DNA from: Mytilus trossulus
Lineage: Eukaryota; Mollusca; Bivalvia; Mytilida; Mytilidae
DNA: 64,000 nt
Assembly (NCBI RefSeq): GCF_036588685.1
Contig: NC_086383.1
Span: 59,347,448 to 59,411,447, forward strand
Direction of reading: 5' to 3'
Both the position numbers and the translations under genes were made by a program. This document shows, piece after piece, positions 48,160 to 59,851 of this stretch. The stretch's first letter is position 1. The number at the start of each line of letters is the position of its first letter. Below the pieces are notes generated by a model. That model saw nothing but the letters and a program-made list of their open reading frames with translations. It ran no database searches and was not told the DNA's origin.

Positions 48160-48315
48160 CAGAGGCGGATTTAGGGGGGTGAGGGGTCGGGCCCCCCCTT
48201 TTTGGGAAAAAATTTGGTTGCTTATATAGGGAATCACTGAAGCGTGACTGGAGCGGGCCCCCTCTTAGGTCAGTCAGTTGGACCCCACTTATGAAAATTT
48301 CTGGATCCGCCACTG
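48160..48315. mobile_element. 156-bp MITE, 'cagtggcggatcc' type
   Basis: Ends cagaggcggatttag and, reverse-complemented, cagtggcggatccag. ACACT is directly repeated at 48155-48159 and 48316-48320. The interior is G/C-run rich (gggccccccc, gcgggccccct). This short 'cagtggcggatc' element is common in animal genomes. The minus-strand frame across it is not a gene. Confidence 0.75.
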
Positions 48316-48388
48316 ACACTTGTCATGTATGTCCACATGTACGGCACATCACGTCCTTTTAATTGAACTCCAAACAGTTTTGATCTGA

Positions 48389-48432
48389 GCGTCACTGATG
48401 AGTCTTATGTAGACGAAACGCGCGTCTGGCGT
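48389..48432 (+). ncRNA. Hammerhead ribozyme motif, type I layout, core intact
   Basis: Stem I GCGTCA (48389-48394) pairs with TGGCGT (48427-48432), two G-U pairs included. Core CTGATGA is at 48395-48401. Stem II is GTC (48402-48404) with GAC (48412-48414) and a 7-nt loop. Then core GAA (48415-48417), stem III ACGC/GCGT (48418-48425), and cleavage base C at 48426. Stem III has no loop, so single-copy folding may be weak and dimeric action more likely. Hammerheads are known in bivalve retroelement-derived repeats. Confidence 0.78.
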
Positions 48433-48439
48433 ATAAAAT

Positions 48440-49770
48440 TATAATCCTGGTACTTTTGATAACTATTGATAAGCAATTACATCTGTCAATCTTTTAGTTT
48501 AATACCTTGTGGACTATTTGCCATAATGCAAACAGGTCACACACTGATCGGTAATCATATAACTTAATTTCAATGGTATTTTTGAACGCGTTGTAAAATC
48601 ATTATTTTGACTACATGCAAATACATTTCACAGGTCTGCTGAAACTTTTTTTCGAATGTTATGCATAAAAAGTTTCCCAATCGAATATGAGTAAAATGTT
48701 TAACATTTGCAAACATATTGTTGAAAGTTTATTTTAGGTAAAGATCAATCGTTTAAACCCTAACGATACTGAGACGGATGTTTAAGAATTCAATGTACAT
48801 AAATTACATCTATTACTAGTAGTCTGTAACCCGGATATGTTTTCTCTCAATCGATTTATGATTTTCTATATACTACTGTTACCAGATATTTAATTTTCAA
48901 TGGTAATTTTAAACGCGGTACAAGTTTAGTGTGACGTCTACGAAGGGGAAAGATCAAAGTTAAAGTATAACTGTTTTGAATACCAGTCTGTCAGTTTTAG
49001 TGCCAAAAGTAAGCATGTTTATTTCTTGTACCCAGTAGTGAGGTTGACAAATCATTGCGCAAGTCAAAAAGTCAACAATGCAGAAGTTTGTTTCTTGTCA
49101 GAGCTAAAAGTATTATCGGAATTCTATGTATATAATACATGATTTATACCTGTAATTTCGACATATCATAAAAAGAATTTGATAACGTATTTATTGAATT
49201 CCATATATAAAACACAGGTAAATTTGGATATTTCGTTGTTTCGATTCATTTTTGTAATCTGATGGCTGGGTAATGGCGTTCGATGGTGAGTTCTACAATG
49301 ATATTGGCGTATTTTCGTGCTGCGATTTTAAAAGTGAAATCTCGTGTGAGGAAATCGAGATTCTCGTTTTACTTTTTTACGTTTTATATGAATCCGTGAA
49401 ATTACTTCCTTGAGAGTAAAGGACAGGGGATCTACTTCCAATTGGTAAGAAATTTTAAATGAAATAATATGAATTTAGCCCCCTTTTATTGTGTCCACCA
49501 ACGGTCCCTATAGAAAGTCAATTTCACCCTCATTTGTATTGCTTTAGTATGTCAAATATATAGTATACTGTTGTCTCAAACAAGATATACGAAAATGAGT
49601 TTTAGAGTATTCTTTAAAAAAAGATCCAACAGTTTTCGACCCCTTATCTTAATCTCCTTATTCAATTAATTTGATTCGTTGAGCCACAAGAGAGGATTAG
49701 GGGGAGGGGTAATTATTTTTGTATAAATAGATTTTTTTAGGCTTATTTTATTGTCTACCCCTTATTAAAC
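48440..49770. other. No gene recognised
   Basis: AT-rich, no supported gene. Confidence 0.45.
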
Positions 49771-49774
49771 TATA

Positions 49775-49885
49775 TTCTTTATTCTTTATTCTTTATTCTT
49801 TTTTATTTATCGTCCTGAACATGCATGAAATTTTTGCCACTGGACGTTAAGCAACCAACAATCAATCTATCAATCTTTATTCTTT
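49775..49885 (+). repeat. (TATTCTT)-type microsatellite split by a dispersed repeat
   Basis: 'attctttattctttattctt' at 49775-49800, then a 'ccactggacgttaagcaacc' family copy (49807-49873) ending 'caatcaatctatcaatc', then 'tttattctttattcc' again. The dispersed copy lies inside the simple repeat. Confidence 0.65.
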
Positions 49886-49889
49886 ATTC

Positions 49890-51540
49890 CTTTTTTTTTT
49901 ACAGCAATCGGCCTATTTTCTCTCTTCTCTACTTTTTTATATTATTTTCATCTATTCTATTACTTCGCAGTATTAAGCCAACAGATAGTCAATAAGAAGC
50001 TCGGACATATGACAGTTTATTGACCATTTTGACGAGTGAGACAGTTATGAGTAATTATATATAGCTGAGACTAACGTTATAGTACTAGTCGTAAGCATAT
50101 AGGTCACAGGCACTTGTCTGGGGGAAAATCCTATATACATTTCTCTTAGTAATAAGGTTATAGGATTTTTCTCAGAAAAAAGGTAAAGTGACATAGGTAC
50201 TAACTTTACGCCAAATATGCAACACACATTCAGGCCGAATGAAATACAATAAGTTAAGATATAGGATATGCATTATCTGAACTGTCTGCGGGATAAAGGA
50301 GAATAAATTTGAACTAACTTTTGAAATAAAAAAAAAGAGTTTTTTTTTTATACAAACCGAAATCTTGTATTTTCAACAGTTCACATACATGTGCATGTAC
50401 GGCCTAGAATTATTTGCTTAAAGGCTTCTTTGACTTACAAAGAGTATGCATGGCACTCTTCCAATGTGGTGCGTCGGATTTGGCTTGGTCGAATGTTCGA
50501 ATGGATTCAATTATATTGACACTTATTTAAACTGAAAATCAGAATAATTAGAAATTGACTAGGTTTCTTGAAGCTTCCAATTTATTTCACTTATTTGAAA
50601 AATATTTTTACGCTGTTCGGATTTGTTAGAAGACTTAAAACAAAAACAACACTGTATAAATGATGCATCAGAGGCGCTTTTTAACCGTTGGTTTAGAAGG
50701 GAAAAAAACCGATTTTAATGTATTGCTGCTGATGACGTAATGGAGGTCAAGTACAATATTGACAACTTCACGTGAAACCTTTCAGGAGTAATAGTCCTTG
50801 ATATATTTGGCCGTTTATGTCATTCCAATGCAATAATGATTAATATATAATCTTTAGAACCTATCAACAAATGTTTTTTTTTTTCAAATTTGATATACAG
50901 TAGTATTGATTACATATTTGAGGTTAAGTTCGATATTGAAGATTTCATTTCTGCTGTTCATGAGCTATATTCTAGGAAACATTCTTGGAGTTAGAACAAG
51001 AATAAAAGCGCCTTCAAAATAAAGAAAACCTTGTTTGCTTGATATAGCCACAAACCTGTCTACATTTGCCGCCTCCAGGAACTTCAAATCCCACAAATAT
51101 AAAGTCAAAAGAAACGTTATGAGTATAAGAGACGCTAGATGATTAAAAGTTGTCTAAAGTTTCTTGACCATTTTATTGGAAAACGGGGTTAATACATTAG
51201 CTAATTTGCATGGTTATATGTCGACAGACAATACGTTTTAAGTGTTATGTGTCGACAGACAATACGTTTTAAGTGCACACAACGGTTTCAGAATGCATGA
51301 TAGGAAGGGGGCAATAAGGGGTCCATTAACATGTTAACAACACCTCGATTTTGGCAAAACAGTTAACAACAAATGCAAAAATGCTGATAACAATTAACAG
51401 CTTAAATTTATCTCAGATAACAGTTAACAACGCCTTGAAAAAGGCCAAAACAGGTTACCATAAAAAGCTATTGCCCCCCTCTGATAGGGAGAACATGTCC
51501 AGCGTGCACAGCAGTGTAGTTTGCATTAGCATCTCAGACT
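49890..51540. other. No gene recognised
   Basis: No supported gene. A 31-bp direct repeat containing tcgacagacaatacgtttta starts at 51221 and 51252. Confidence 0.45.
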
Positions 51541-51601
51541 TTCAAGACAATAGATAGATATGGTATGAATGCCAATGAGACAACTCTCCATCCAAGTCAT
51601 T

Positions 51602-52135
51602 ATTATACCCCACGCAACGAAGTTGCGGAGGGTATAATATTTTTGACCCGTCCGTCCGTCAGTCCGTCCGTCCTTCAGTCCTGTTTCTTGTCATCGCAAC
51701 TCCTCTCAAACCACACAACAAAATTTCACGAAACCTTTTTAAAAGAAAAGGACATATTATGTAGTTGTGCATATAATAGACAGGAAATTACGATTCAATT
51801 TTTTTCTAGGAGTTTGAACTTATTTGCTTCAATGTATTCGGTACTGCAACAGTTTGTCATCGCAACTCCTCTGAAACTACACAACAGAATTTCATGAAAC
51901 CTTTTAAGATAATAAGGACATGTATGTAGATGTGCATATCGACAGGAAATTACGATTCAATTTTTTTTCTAGGAGTTACACCTCTTTGAACTTATTTGCT
52001 TTATTGAACTTCTTCAACAGTTTGTCATCTCAACTCCTCTGAAACCACACATGAAACTTTGTAGATAATAAGGACATACTATGTAGATGTGCATGTTGAC
52101 AGGAAATTATTATTCAATATTTTTTTCTTACACTT
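51602..52135 (+). repeat. Bivalve dispersed repeat with three ~165-bp internal units
   Basis: Opens with a hairpin-like 'tataccccacgcaac' / 'gttgcggagggtata' and a (CCGT)n run. Then 'gtcatcgcaactcctct.aa' followed by 'acacaac.aaatttca' at about 51693, 51857 and 52025, each ending 'gacaggaaatta.gattcaat'. Confidence 0.65.
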
Positions 52136-53222
52136 ATTTAATTTCTCCAATGACAATGTGTGGGACTCGGGGTATGTGAGCTTGCTCACTAAGGTTCTTA
52201 AATTTGTAAAAGTATTATAGAATGTATATAAACCATTATAGGTCAAAGTACCGTCTTCAACAGGGAGCATTGGCTCACACCGAACAGCATGTTATAAAGA
52301 GCCCAAAAATGACGTGCCAATCCTCAATGTATAAATAAATCTGTGACCAATATTTTCCCCTCATTACAAAAATACATTAGACCATCTTTTGAAAGGCACT
52401 TTCATCTCTTAAAAATTTACTGTGTTAAATATACAAAGTCGATACAAAGATTAGGTCAACGCACAATGCTACGTTCAACTAACAAAGACACTTGTCTCAA
52501 ATTTTTATTTACCTGTATATCTTTTTATAACATAAAGATATATGAATAAAAGTGTAAACCAATTTTGAGACAAGCGCCTATGGAACGCCATAGCTGTCTT
52601 CCGTTGTTCATATTTAGTATATGCTGTGCTCATTTAATTTTTTTCAGCGGTTTTTTCTCGATTATGAGTGCCCTTTTCATTATGTTCAGTAGTATAACAA
52701 TTATGTTGAGCAGTAACATCATAATGATCAGTAGAATAATCATTATATTGTGCAGATCTGGTATTATATTCAGCACTTTAATCAATATACTTAGCAGTTT
52801 TGGCTTTATGTTCAGTAGGTAATTATTCTATTGAGTAGATTTGTCTTTATATTCAGTACTTTTGAAAATATCTTCTGTCAACATATTTGTATATTATGTA
52901 GATTTATCATTATGTTAACTACAGAAACCGAAATATTCAGTAGTCAAACACACTTTATAATCAGTAGTGTTATCATTATGTTGAGTGAAATAAATATTAT
53001 GTTCTGTAGATTGATCATTATGTTCTGTAAAATATATATTATGTTCAGTACAAACAACTTTATGATCAGTGGTCAAAATGTTTTATGTTAGGTTCAAAAA
53101 ATATTATACTAGGTGGTTAATCAATTATATTCAGTGCTTTTTTCATTATGTGGTGGTGGTAGACTTCCGGAAATAACCGAAAACATACGAAGCCGGACAA
53201 TTTTTTCGGGTTTATTTTCATA

Positions 53223-53402
53223 CTGTCTGCTATACAACGTGCTCTTGCAGAACTTAATCTGCGAACCTTTCAAAAGTTTAAAGATGAGAGGATAGAGGAT
53301 GACACTTTTCAGCACCTTACTGATTAATACTTGATCAGACTAGGTGTTAAAACTATTGGTGATAGAATAAGATTGAGGGAAGCGATGAGGAAGACTCTGT
53401 GA
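53223..53402 (+). pseudogene. Broken SAM-domain segment, left arm
   Basis: Translates as a nearly full SAM (sterile alpha motif) domain: ALAELNLRTFQKFKDERIED, then DTFQHLTD, then YLIRLGVKTIGDRIRLREAM. A stop codon TAA (53325-53327) replaces the residue after HLTD, where SAM domains usually have an acidic residue. A further in-frame TGA ends it at 53402. SAM domains mediate protein-protein contacts. No neighbouring exons of a parent gene are seen, so this is a captured or relic fragment. Confidence 0.72.
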
Positions 53403-53629
53403 CTAAATGACACAGAAGTTAACAACTATAGGTCATCATAATGCCCCCAATAATTAGAAAAGACCCCGCGTAGTCAGCTATAAAAGAGGGAGTAAAGATA
53501 CCAGAGGGAGAGTCCCCGAAATGCTGTGTGGCAGACAGTGTTATTAATTATTAGCTCCCTTGGTAAAACTCCAAATTTCATATTTAATGTATTTCATTGT
53601 TAATTTATATGAAGCTTAATAAGTATATA

Positions 53630-54305
53630 CTAGAACACACCCGTGATATCGCGGGTCCGTGGCTGAATTAAGTATATAACTATGCGCAAGACTTATTTTT
53701 GTATTAGTATTGCCATCTGATAAAGTCATGCCGATTATAGGATAGTTATCACAGTTTTTTCTGCTTTCAAATCTTTCTGTTTGAACCCGTCTAACTGAAA
53801 CTTATCAATTATTGGTAATATTAATCATTTGGAAAACAAAAGGTCCTGGGATGGAGCATTTTTTTAATCAACAGCATTGTCCTATATTAGTTATAAATAA
53901 AGTTGAATTCTTTGATTCGCTGTTTTACGTCATGCCCGCTAACAAATTGAAAACTGTACCTATACGCCTTATTTGTAGTATTCGTATTGTTATCTTATAA
54001 AGTCTTACTGATTAAAAAACTACAATAGGTAACAATTTGACAATTTAGTAGTGTCAACCCTGTGATTATAACCCGTCTATATAGCATATCCTGAATACAC
54101 CGATTGGTGGTGCGCCTGTCAAATGTGGAACGTACAGATAAGGTAATAGGTAACATATGAATATACTATTGGTATCGGTATCGGACTCGACCCGGAATTT
54201 CTTCATTATTGGCAATATTAATTACGTGGAAAACAAAAGGGCCTGGAGTGGTTTTTACGTGATGACGGCTGACAAATTGGACCTCGTAATTTTAGTATTA
54301 TAGAT
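53630..54305 (+). mobile_element. 676-bp insertion in the left arm only
   Basis: Arm sequence breaks after 'cttaataagtatata' and resumes at 'tttgttaattgcatag'; the right arm is continuous across this point. The insert starts 'ctagaacacacccgtgat' followed by 'atcgcggg'. The same start occurs at 56985-57010, so it belongs to a dispersed family. It contains degenerate internal repeats (for example 'ggaaaacaaaagg.cctgg' at 53830 and 54227). Confidence 0.65.
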
Positions 54306-54573
54306 TTGTTAATTGCATAGTTTTTGATATTTGAATTCATTGGTTAAAGATATTTATTTATATTGTAAAATTTAATATTTGCATCGTCGCAAAAACTTTG
54401 CTTACCTTCTTTGGATACCTTCAGTGAGAAATTTATATAGTTTATATAAAGATCCCTTCTAAGTTTAATAATATACCGGCCGTGGAAAGTTAGGTGGAAG
54501 ATAGACAAAATAGATATAAACTCTAGTTGATGGAAGAATTAAATGTGGACTGACACTGCAAGCCAATATTATA

Positions 54574-54690
54574 AAGAAGATGTGGTATGATTTCCAATGA
54601 GACAACTATCCACAAAAGACCAAAATGACACAGACATTTACAACTATAGTTCACCGTACGGCCTTCAACAATAAGCAAAGCCCACACCGC
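54574..54690 (-). repeat. Family B dispersed repeat, minus orientation
   Basis: 'gatgtggtatgatttccaat' ... 'caaaatgacacagacattta' ... 'gtacggccttcaacaataag'. Confidence 0.7.
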
Positions 54691-54758
54691 ATAGTCAAAA
54701 ACAAAAGACAATTATTATCACCATCTTACGGTGTTTATATATCTCAACTTGTACGAGT

Positions 54759-54995
54759 CGTAAATATAGCTCAACATGCAGACTTCTTTTACGTTTAGGT
54801 ATTTCACATCCAATTGTTTATGGAAATATTCCTTATAAAGCACAAAAATGTCAGTATTCACCGCAGAAACTAACAAAACCTTTAAATAGACTTATTAAGA
54901 AGGAATATAGTAACGATACTGTTTTCAGGTCATTAAAGATTGCATATGTTGGCGTTAATATTGATACAATTGCAGGGTCTTTGCATCGGAACTAA
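54759..54995 (+). pseudogene. C-terminal ORF remnant of a mussel retroelement
   Basis: Open frame of 78 codons ending TAA, with STCRLLLRLGISHPIVYGNI and SPQKLTKPLNRLIKKEYSND. I recognise this, and the noncoding sequence after it to about 55255 ('acccctaacgggaaggattg', 'actgctagtagtctgttgtt'), as the 3' end of an abundant mussel reverse-transcriptase element, but I cannot name its family. Upstream coding sequence is missing: the frame joins abruptly to 'tatctcaacttgtacga', which suggests an internal deletion. Recognition is from memory. Confidence 0.5.
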
Positions 54996-55259
54996 ACATA
55001 TTTATTCAAAAACCAGTTGTTGGCATGACACGGCTTATGTTCTTCTCATATATGTTATGATGGTATGATACTAAACCCCTAACGGGAAGGATTGTGCCTG
55101 ATATTCATATGATGAAATCATAATCTTTCAATCAGTTTAATTGAAGTCTGGAGCTTGCATGTCAGTTAACTGCTAGTAGTCTGTTGTTATTTATGTATAA
55201 TTGTTATTTTGTTTATTTTCTTTGGTTACATCTTCTGACATCAGATTCGGCGTTACTCT

Positions 55260-56920
55260 TAAAATGCGGCGTCGAAGAGGGTGTTTGACTTCGATTATTT
55301 TTTGCAAGTTTTATTCGTTTTTTTATATTGTTGGTTGATTTTGGTTCTGTTCGTTTTGTGATGTCATTTTATCAAAAAATACGTCGAGTTGTGGAAATCG
55401 ATTTAAAAATACTGTCGCAAGTAATGTAGGAAGGAAAGATGGGACGGAAGTACATGTATACGGTTTTCTATAAAAAAAATTATCATAGGATGTTTAACTT
55501 TCAAGGTGCATATCATCTGTCATTGTTAAATTTCTATATCTTAATTCAACCCCAATACAAATATATCTGACACTCTGCAAGTAAATCGAACATTTTTACC
55601 CTTGGTTAAATTTGAATATTCCCTGGCACATAACTTGTCCAAACACGCCCCTTCAATTACTTGAACCTTGGTTTGAGAATTATTTCCCAAGTCATCTATA
55701 TATAGTGTTTACTTCTGATATACATTTTAAAAAAATAGCAATCTACTCCTGGATCGTCCGCGAAAACGGCAAATATAATCCCGAGTTTTTATTAATTGGA
55801 TGAAACGGGTTTCGTCGTTGTTTGGGATTCGCCTTTCAATTACCTCCATTTCATGCACAAGTTTATATTGACGAAAAGTTCCGGCTCGCTAGTGCAGGCA
55901 TTACTTTCATCACGACAGTTATAACATGAATAGCAGGACAAATCGCGAAAGTAAAAAATTCCGTGAACTGGCATTTTAAAAGTCTTTTAATATTGGTGAT
56001 TCAATTTGCACCTTACCGAAGTGACGACTTTAAATGATCTATTTCGGAGAACTGCCGTAACATAAATTTCAATTCGCATTTTACATTTAGAGGACTGTCT
56101 CCAATTTGTCTTTGCAAAAGTTGGAAGAAGTTCATGTAATGGGATTTTTTCCCCATTTCCCAATTCTTTTGAATAAATCGTTTAAAGCTATAAAAGATTG
56201 ATAAAAATTGCAAAAGGTATCCTGTGTCGAATCTATGTCCCCCGGTGGAGTCTATAGCAACATGCACTAATCTTTTTTTCGGCAGCAATCATCAACCTCG
56301 TTTTCCAAATTTCATAACACGATTTGTTTTAATTCTCATGAACATTTAACGTCGGAAATTAGCGTCTTTAGGATTTTAGACGTTTCAGACGTTTGGACAA
56401 ATTGGCTACCGTTTTGTAATGTGTGGAAGCATTTTATTCCTTTAAGACCCAAACATGTTGTTAATACGAAAAAAATATTGGCAGTTTTTACTCTTCGTGT
56501 ATCTAACTTTTGTTTTGATCAATTATAAAAAATACGCGTTTAACTGCTTTGAAAAATGAAATTTCAAATGCAACTTGGACAAAATGGCTACCGTCTGAAA
56601 AACGACTGTGTAGAGAAGATTTTATTGAATCAGCAATATTTAAACTCACATGAGGCAAATATTTGTACTTTTGTTAGATATTATTATTGTCTTACTTTTT
56701 TTATTCATTTTCTGCTATATCTACTTATAAAATTAACTTTCAGTCGTTGAGTTAACGAAACACGTCGTTGGACATTTTTCTTATTCCAGCTTAAAATGTA
56801 GCCACCGAGTCAAATGAAATTTGGCAAAATAACGGCTTTATCGCCACAAAGAACCGACACATGTCGTTGTTCCTGCCAAGAACCAAGAAGATCCGAGGAT
56901 CGCTATACATAAGATTTTAA
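55260..56920. other. Loop of the inverted repeat: no gene recognised
   Basis: Moderately AT-rich sequence with short open frames on both strands. 'ggacaaa.tggctaccg' occurs twice (56395 and 56579). No domain recognised. Confidence 0.4.
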
Positions 56921-56923
56921 ACA

Positions 56924-57010
56924 GTTTTTAATAAATATAACGTTCCGTTTTTAATAAATATAACGTTCCGTTTTTAATAAATACTAGAACACACCCGCGA
57001 AATCGCGGGC
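56924..57010 (+). repeat. Three 21-bp units followed by a 'ctagaacacacccg' repeat start
   Basis: 'gtttttaataaatataacgt' plus 'tcc' repeats, then 'tactagaacacacccgcga' and 'aatcgcggg', the same start as the insertion at 53630. The cccgcga/tcgcggg pair forms a 7-bp hairpin. Confidence 0.7.
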
Positions 57011-57409
57011 ATGAACTGTTGTAGGATGATTTTTTGTAAAAGATATTATGTACTATGGAGAATTACTTAAAAGTTATCAAAAGCCTTCTCCCTTTTTCCA
57101 AAGTCCGATATTTGAGTCCTTTCTGTTAAATTCAATTATATTCGTGTTTCTGGCCTACGACCATAATTATTCTTCTACTTTGGTACAATGCTTCTTTTGG
57201 TAAAAGTCAAATCAAATTAAAATTTGCACCGTTTCAAACATGAAATAAATGTAACTGCTTATATATAGACCATTATTAGTTTACATAATATGCTTCTATG
57301 ACAATCCATCAGTGCTTTTCAAGTTTTTTTAAAGGCTTATTAACATGCCAATGGTAGGATTTGAATCATGTATAAATTACTTATACCGACTAAGGCTTAT
57401 TTGAGGGAT

Positions 57410-57785
57410 GTTGGAGGGGTCCTGATCCCAAAATCCCAGGCTTAAAACCATGAAATCCCGAGATGTAGAATTCAAAGAAATTCATATCCCGAAATCGAAA
57501 AATATATTCCCAGATCCCGTAAGGGTCAATCCCCAATCCCGAGCTTAAAAACACCCTATCCCAACGCCCTGAAAAAAGTCCTGCTTTCCTCTAATCTCTA
57601 CCTTACTTTTATTTTTGCTAAATCACTATTTTCCCTTTTAACAATAAATTTGTATGCCCCAATTATGGCCATTATGGTTTCTAGTCTGCGCATCCGTGCG
57701 TTCGTTCGGTCGTCCGTCCGTCCGTCCGTCTGGCCGACTTCAGGTAAAAGTTTTTTGTCGAGGTAGTTTTAGATGAAGTTGAGCA
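57410..57785 (+). repeat. 'aaatcccgag' repeat and a family C repeat
   Basis: 57410-57560 has repeated 'atcccga' and 'aatccc' phrases known from mussel repeats. 57655-57785 has 'cgtccgtccgtccgtctgg' and 'aagttttttgtcgaggtag'. Confidence 0.55.
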
Positions 57786-57884
57786 TGTTTTGCTTATTTT
57801 AATATAAATGCAAGTGGTATGACCCCTTAAATAGTAAACATAATCAGGAACTTTCTATACTAGCATAGAAATTCCCTGACAAAA

Positions 57885-58250
57885 TACAGAGTCTCTAGTA
57901 TATATCAAAGTAGAATAATCATATATTACATGTAGATAAACGCGAAAAATATTTGTCCTCTCTAAGGAGGCATAATAGTTTTGATTCTTGCGATCTAAAC
58001 ACCATTATATGGAGAACGTTCTACGATTGGTTGTACTTGTGTCACATGATTTACTTATTCTAATTTGAATAGTAAACATTTAAAAAAAAACAGTAGACAG
58101 AATACAGAGAGTGTCTATATATTAAAGTAGTATAATCATAGTTTACATGTTGATAAACGCGAAAAATAATTGTCCTCTCTCTCTCTAAGGAGGTATAATA
58201 GTTGTGGTTCTTGTGATCTAAACACCATGATATGGAGAACGCTCTGATTG
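57885..58250 (+). repeat. Tandem pair of ~217-bp units
   Basis: 'gataaacgcgaaaaata' at 57935 and 58152, each followed by 'tgtcctctct', 'aaggagg(c/t)ataatagtt' and 'gatctaaacacca'. Confidence 0.8.
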
Positions 58251-58665
58251 ACTTATCTATTTTTCATTTTTGTTATCTATCATACGATTGGTTGAATGTG
58301 TGCATGTTTCAAACCGGAAGTCTTATCTATGACTAAAAGACAGTCTAATGACGGAATCATATCCGCACTCCTTTTTTGTCGTTTTTCTCCCAAAATAACT
58401 CAATCTGAATAATCATAAGAATGGATGACAAATGCGACTATGCATGTTACCTATAGGACACAGAGGCATGATGATTGATTTAATGTGGAAGGAGGAGAAG
58501 CGACACCCAAATTGAGGTCTTCTCGTTTAATAGTATAGATGACATCCGGTTTTTAACACATAGCTTTCTTAATCCTAAATATTTGATCGTGTTATCTAAC
58601 ATTTTTATTTGAGTGGCGGATGAAATTTAAAATAATTTAAAAAAAATATATATATCTTTCTCACT

Positions 58666-59851
58666 GAATGTATCCAAAGAAGGTAACCAAAGATTTTGCG
58701 ACGATGCAAATATTAAACTTTACAATATAAAAATATATCTTTGACCAATGAATTCAAATATCAAAAACTATGCAATTAACAAATATATACTTATTAAGCT
58801 TCATATAAGTTGTTTAACAATGAAATACATTAATATGAAATTTGGAGTTTTACCAAGGGAACTAATAATTAATTAATAACACTGTCTGCCACACAGCATT
58901 TCGGGGACTCTCCCTCTGGTATCTTTACTCCCTCTTTTATAGCTGACTACGCGGGGGGCTTTTCTAATTATTGGGGGCATTATGATGACCTATAGGTGTT
59001 AACTTCTGTGTCATTTAGTCACAGAGTCTTCCTCATCGCTTCCCTCAATCTTATTCTATCACCAATAGTTTTAACACCTAGTCTGATCAAATATTAATCA
59101 GCAAGGCGTTGAAAAGTATCATCCTCTATCCTCTAATCTTTAAACTTTAAAAGGTTCGCAGATTAAGTTCTGCAAGAGCACGTTGTATAGCAGACAGTAT
59201 GAACATAAATCCGAAAAAAATGTCCGGCTTCGTATGTTTTCGGTTATTTCCGGAAGTCTACCACCACCACATAATGAAAAAAGCACTGAATATAATTGAT
59301 TAACCACCTAGTATAATATTTTTTGAACCGAACATAAAACATTTTGACCACTGATCATAAAGTTGTTTGTACTGAACATAATATATATTTTACAGAACAT
59401 AATGATCAATCTACAGAACATAATATTTATTTCACTCAACATAATGATAACACTACTGATTATAAAGTGTGTTTGACTACTGAATATTTCGGTTTCTGTA
59501 GTTAACATAATGATAAATCTACATAATATACAAATATGTTGACAGAAGATATTTTCAAAAGTACTGAATATAAAGACAAATCTACTCAATAGAATAATTA
59601 CCTACTGAACATAAAGCCAAAACTGCTAAGTATATTGATTAAAGTGCTGAATATAATACCAGATCTGCACAATATAATGATTATTCTACTGATCATTATG
59701 ATGTTACTGCTCAACATAATTGTTATACTACTGAACATAATGAAAAGGGCACTCATAATCGAGAAAAAACCGCTGAAAAAAATTAAATGAGCACAGCATA
59801 TACTAAATATGAACAACGGAAGACAGCTATGGCGTTCCATAAGCGCCTGTC
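58666..59851 (-). repeat. Right arm of the 7.3-kb inverted repeat
   Basis: Inverted copy of 52569-53629 plus 54306-54432, without the insertion. Confidence 0.85.
59019..59197 (-). pseudogene. Broken SAM-domain segment, right arm
   Basis: Minus-strand counterpart of 53223-53402. It shares the same internal TAA after the HLTD-equivalent position and has, in addition, a one-base loss after 'cgaacctttt' that shifts the frame and creates an earlier stop. Confidence 0.7.

Larger units (their letters stand above)
52569..54432 (+). repeat. Left arm of the 7.3-kb inverted repeat (with insertion)
   Basis: Matches the reverse complement of 58666-59851, interrupted by 53630-54305. The open frames at 52565-53091 are preserved in the other arm only because the DNA is near identical. 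Confidence 0.85.
52569..59851. mobile_element. 7.3-kb inverted-repeat structure with ~1.19-kb arms
   Basis: Left arm 52569-53629 plus 54306-54432. Right arm is about 58666-59851, inverted. Long stretches are identical, and without the left-arm insertion the arms are equal in length (about 1188 and 1186 bp). Each outer end can form a hairpin (gaca ... ctatgg aacg ccatag c tgtc). The outer ~500 bp of each arm are a degenerate ~24-bp tandem repeat around 'attatgttcagtag', and the inner part carries a broken SAM-domain segment. Long arms made of short tandem repeats are a hallmark of Foldback/Galileo-type elements. No target duplication or transposase was found, so an inverted segmental duplication is the alternative. 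Confidence 0.7.

Noticed and set aside
48080..48319. 79-codon minus-strand frame rich in Pro/Gly
   Set aside because: It is the translation of the G/C-run MITE at 48160-48315.
52565..53091. Hydrophobic open frames repeated identically at 59308-59840
   Set aside because: They are identical only because the inverted arms are near identical DNA. The peptide is made of degenerate short tandem repeats.
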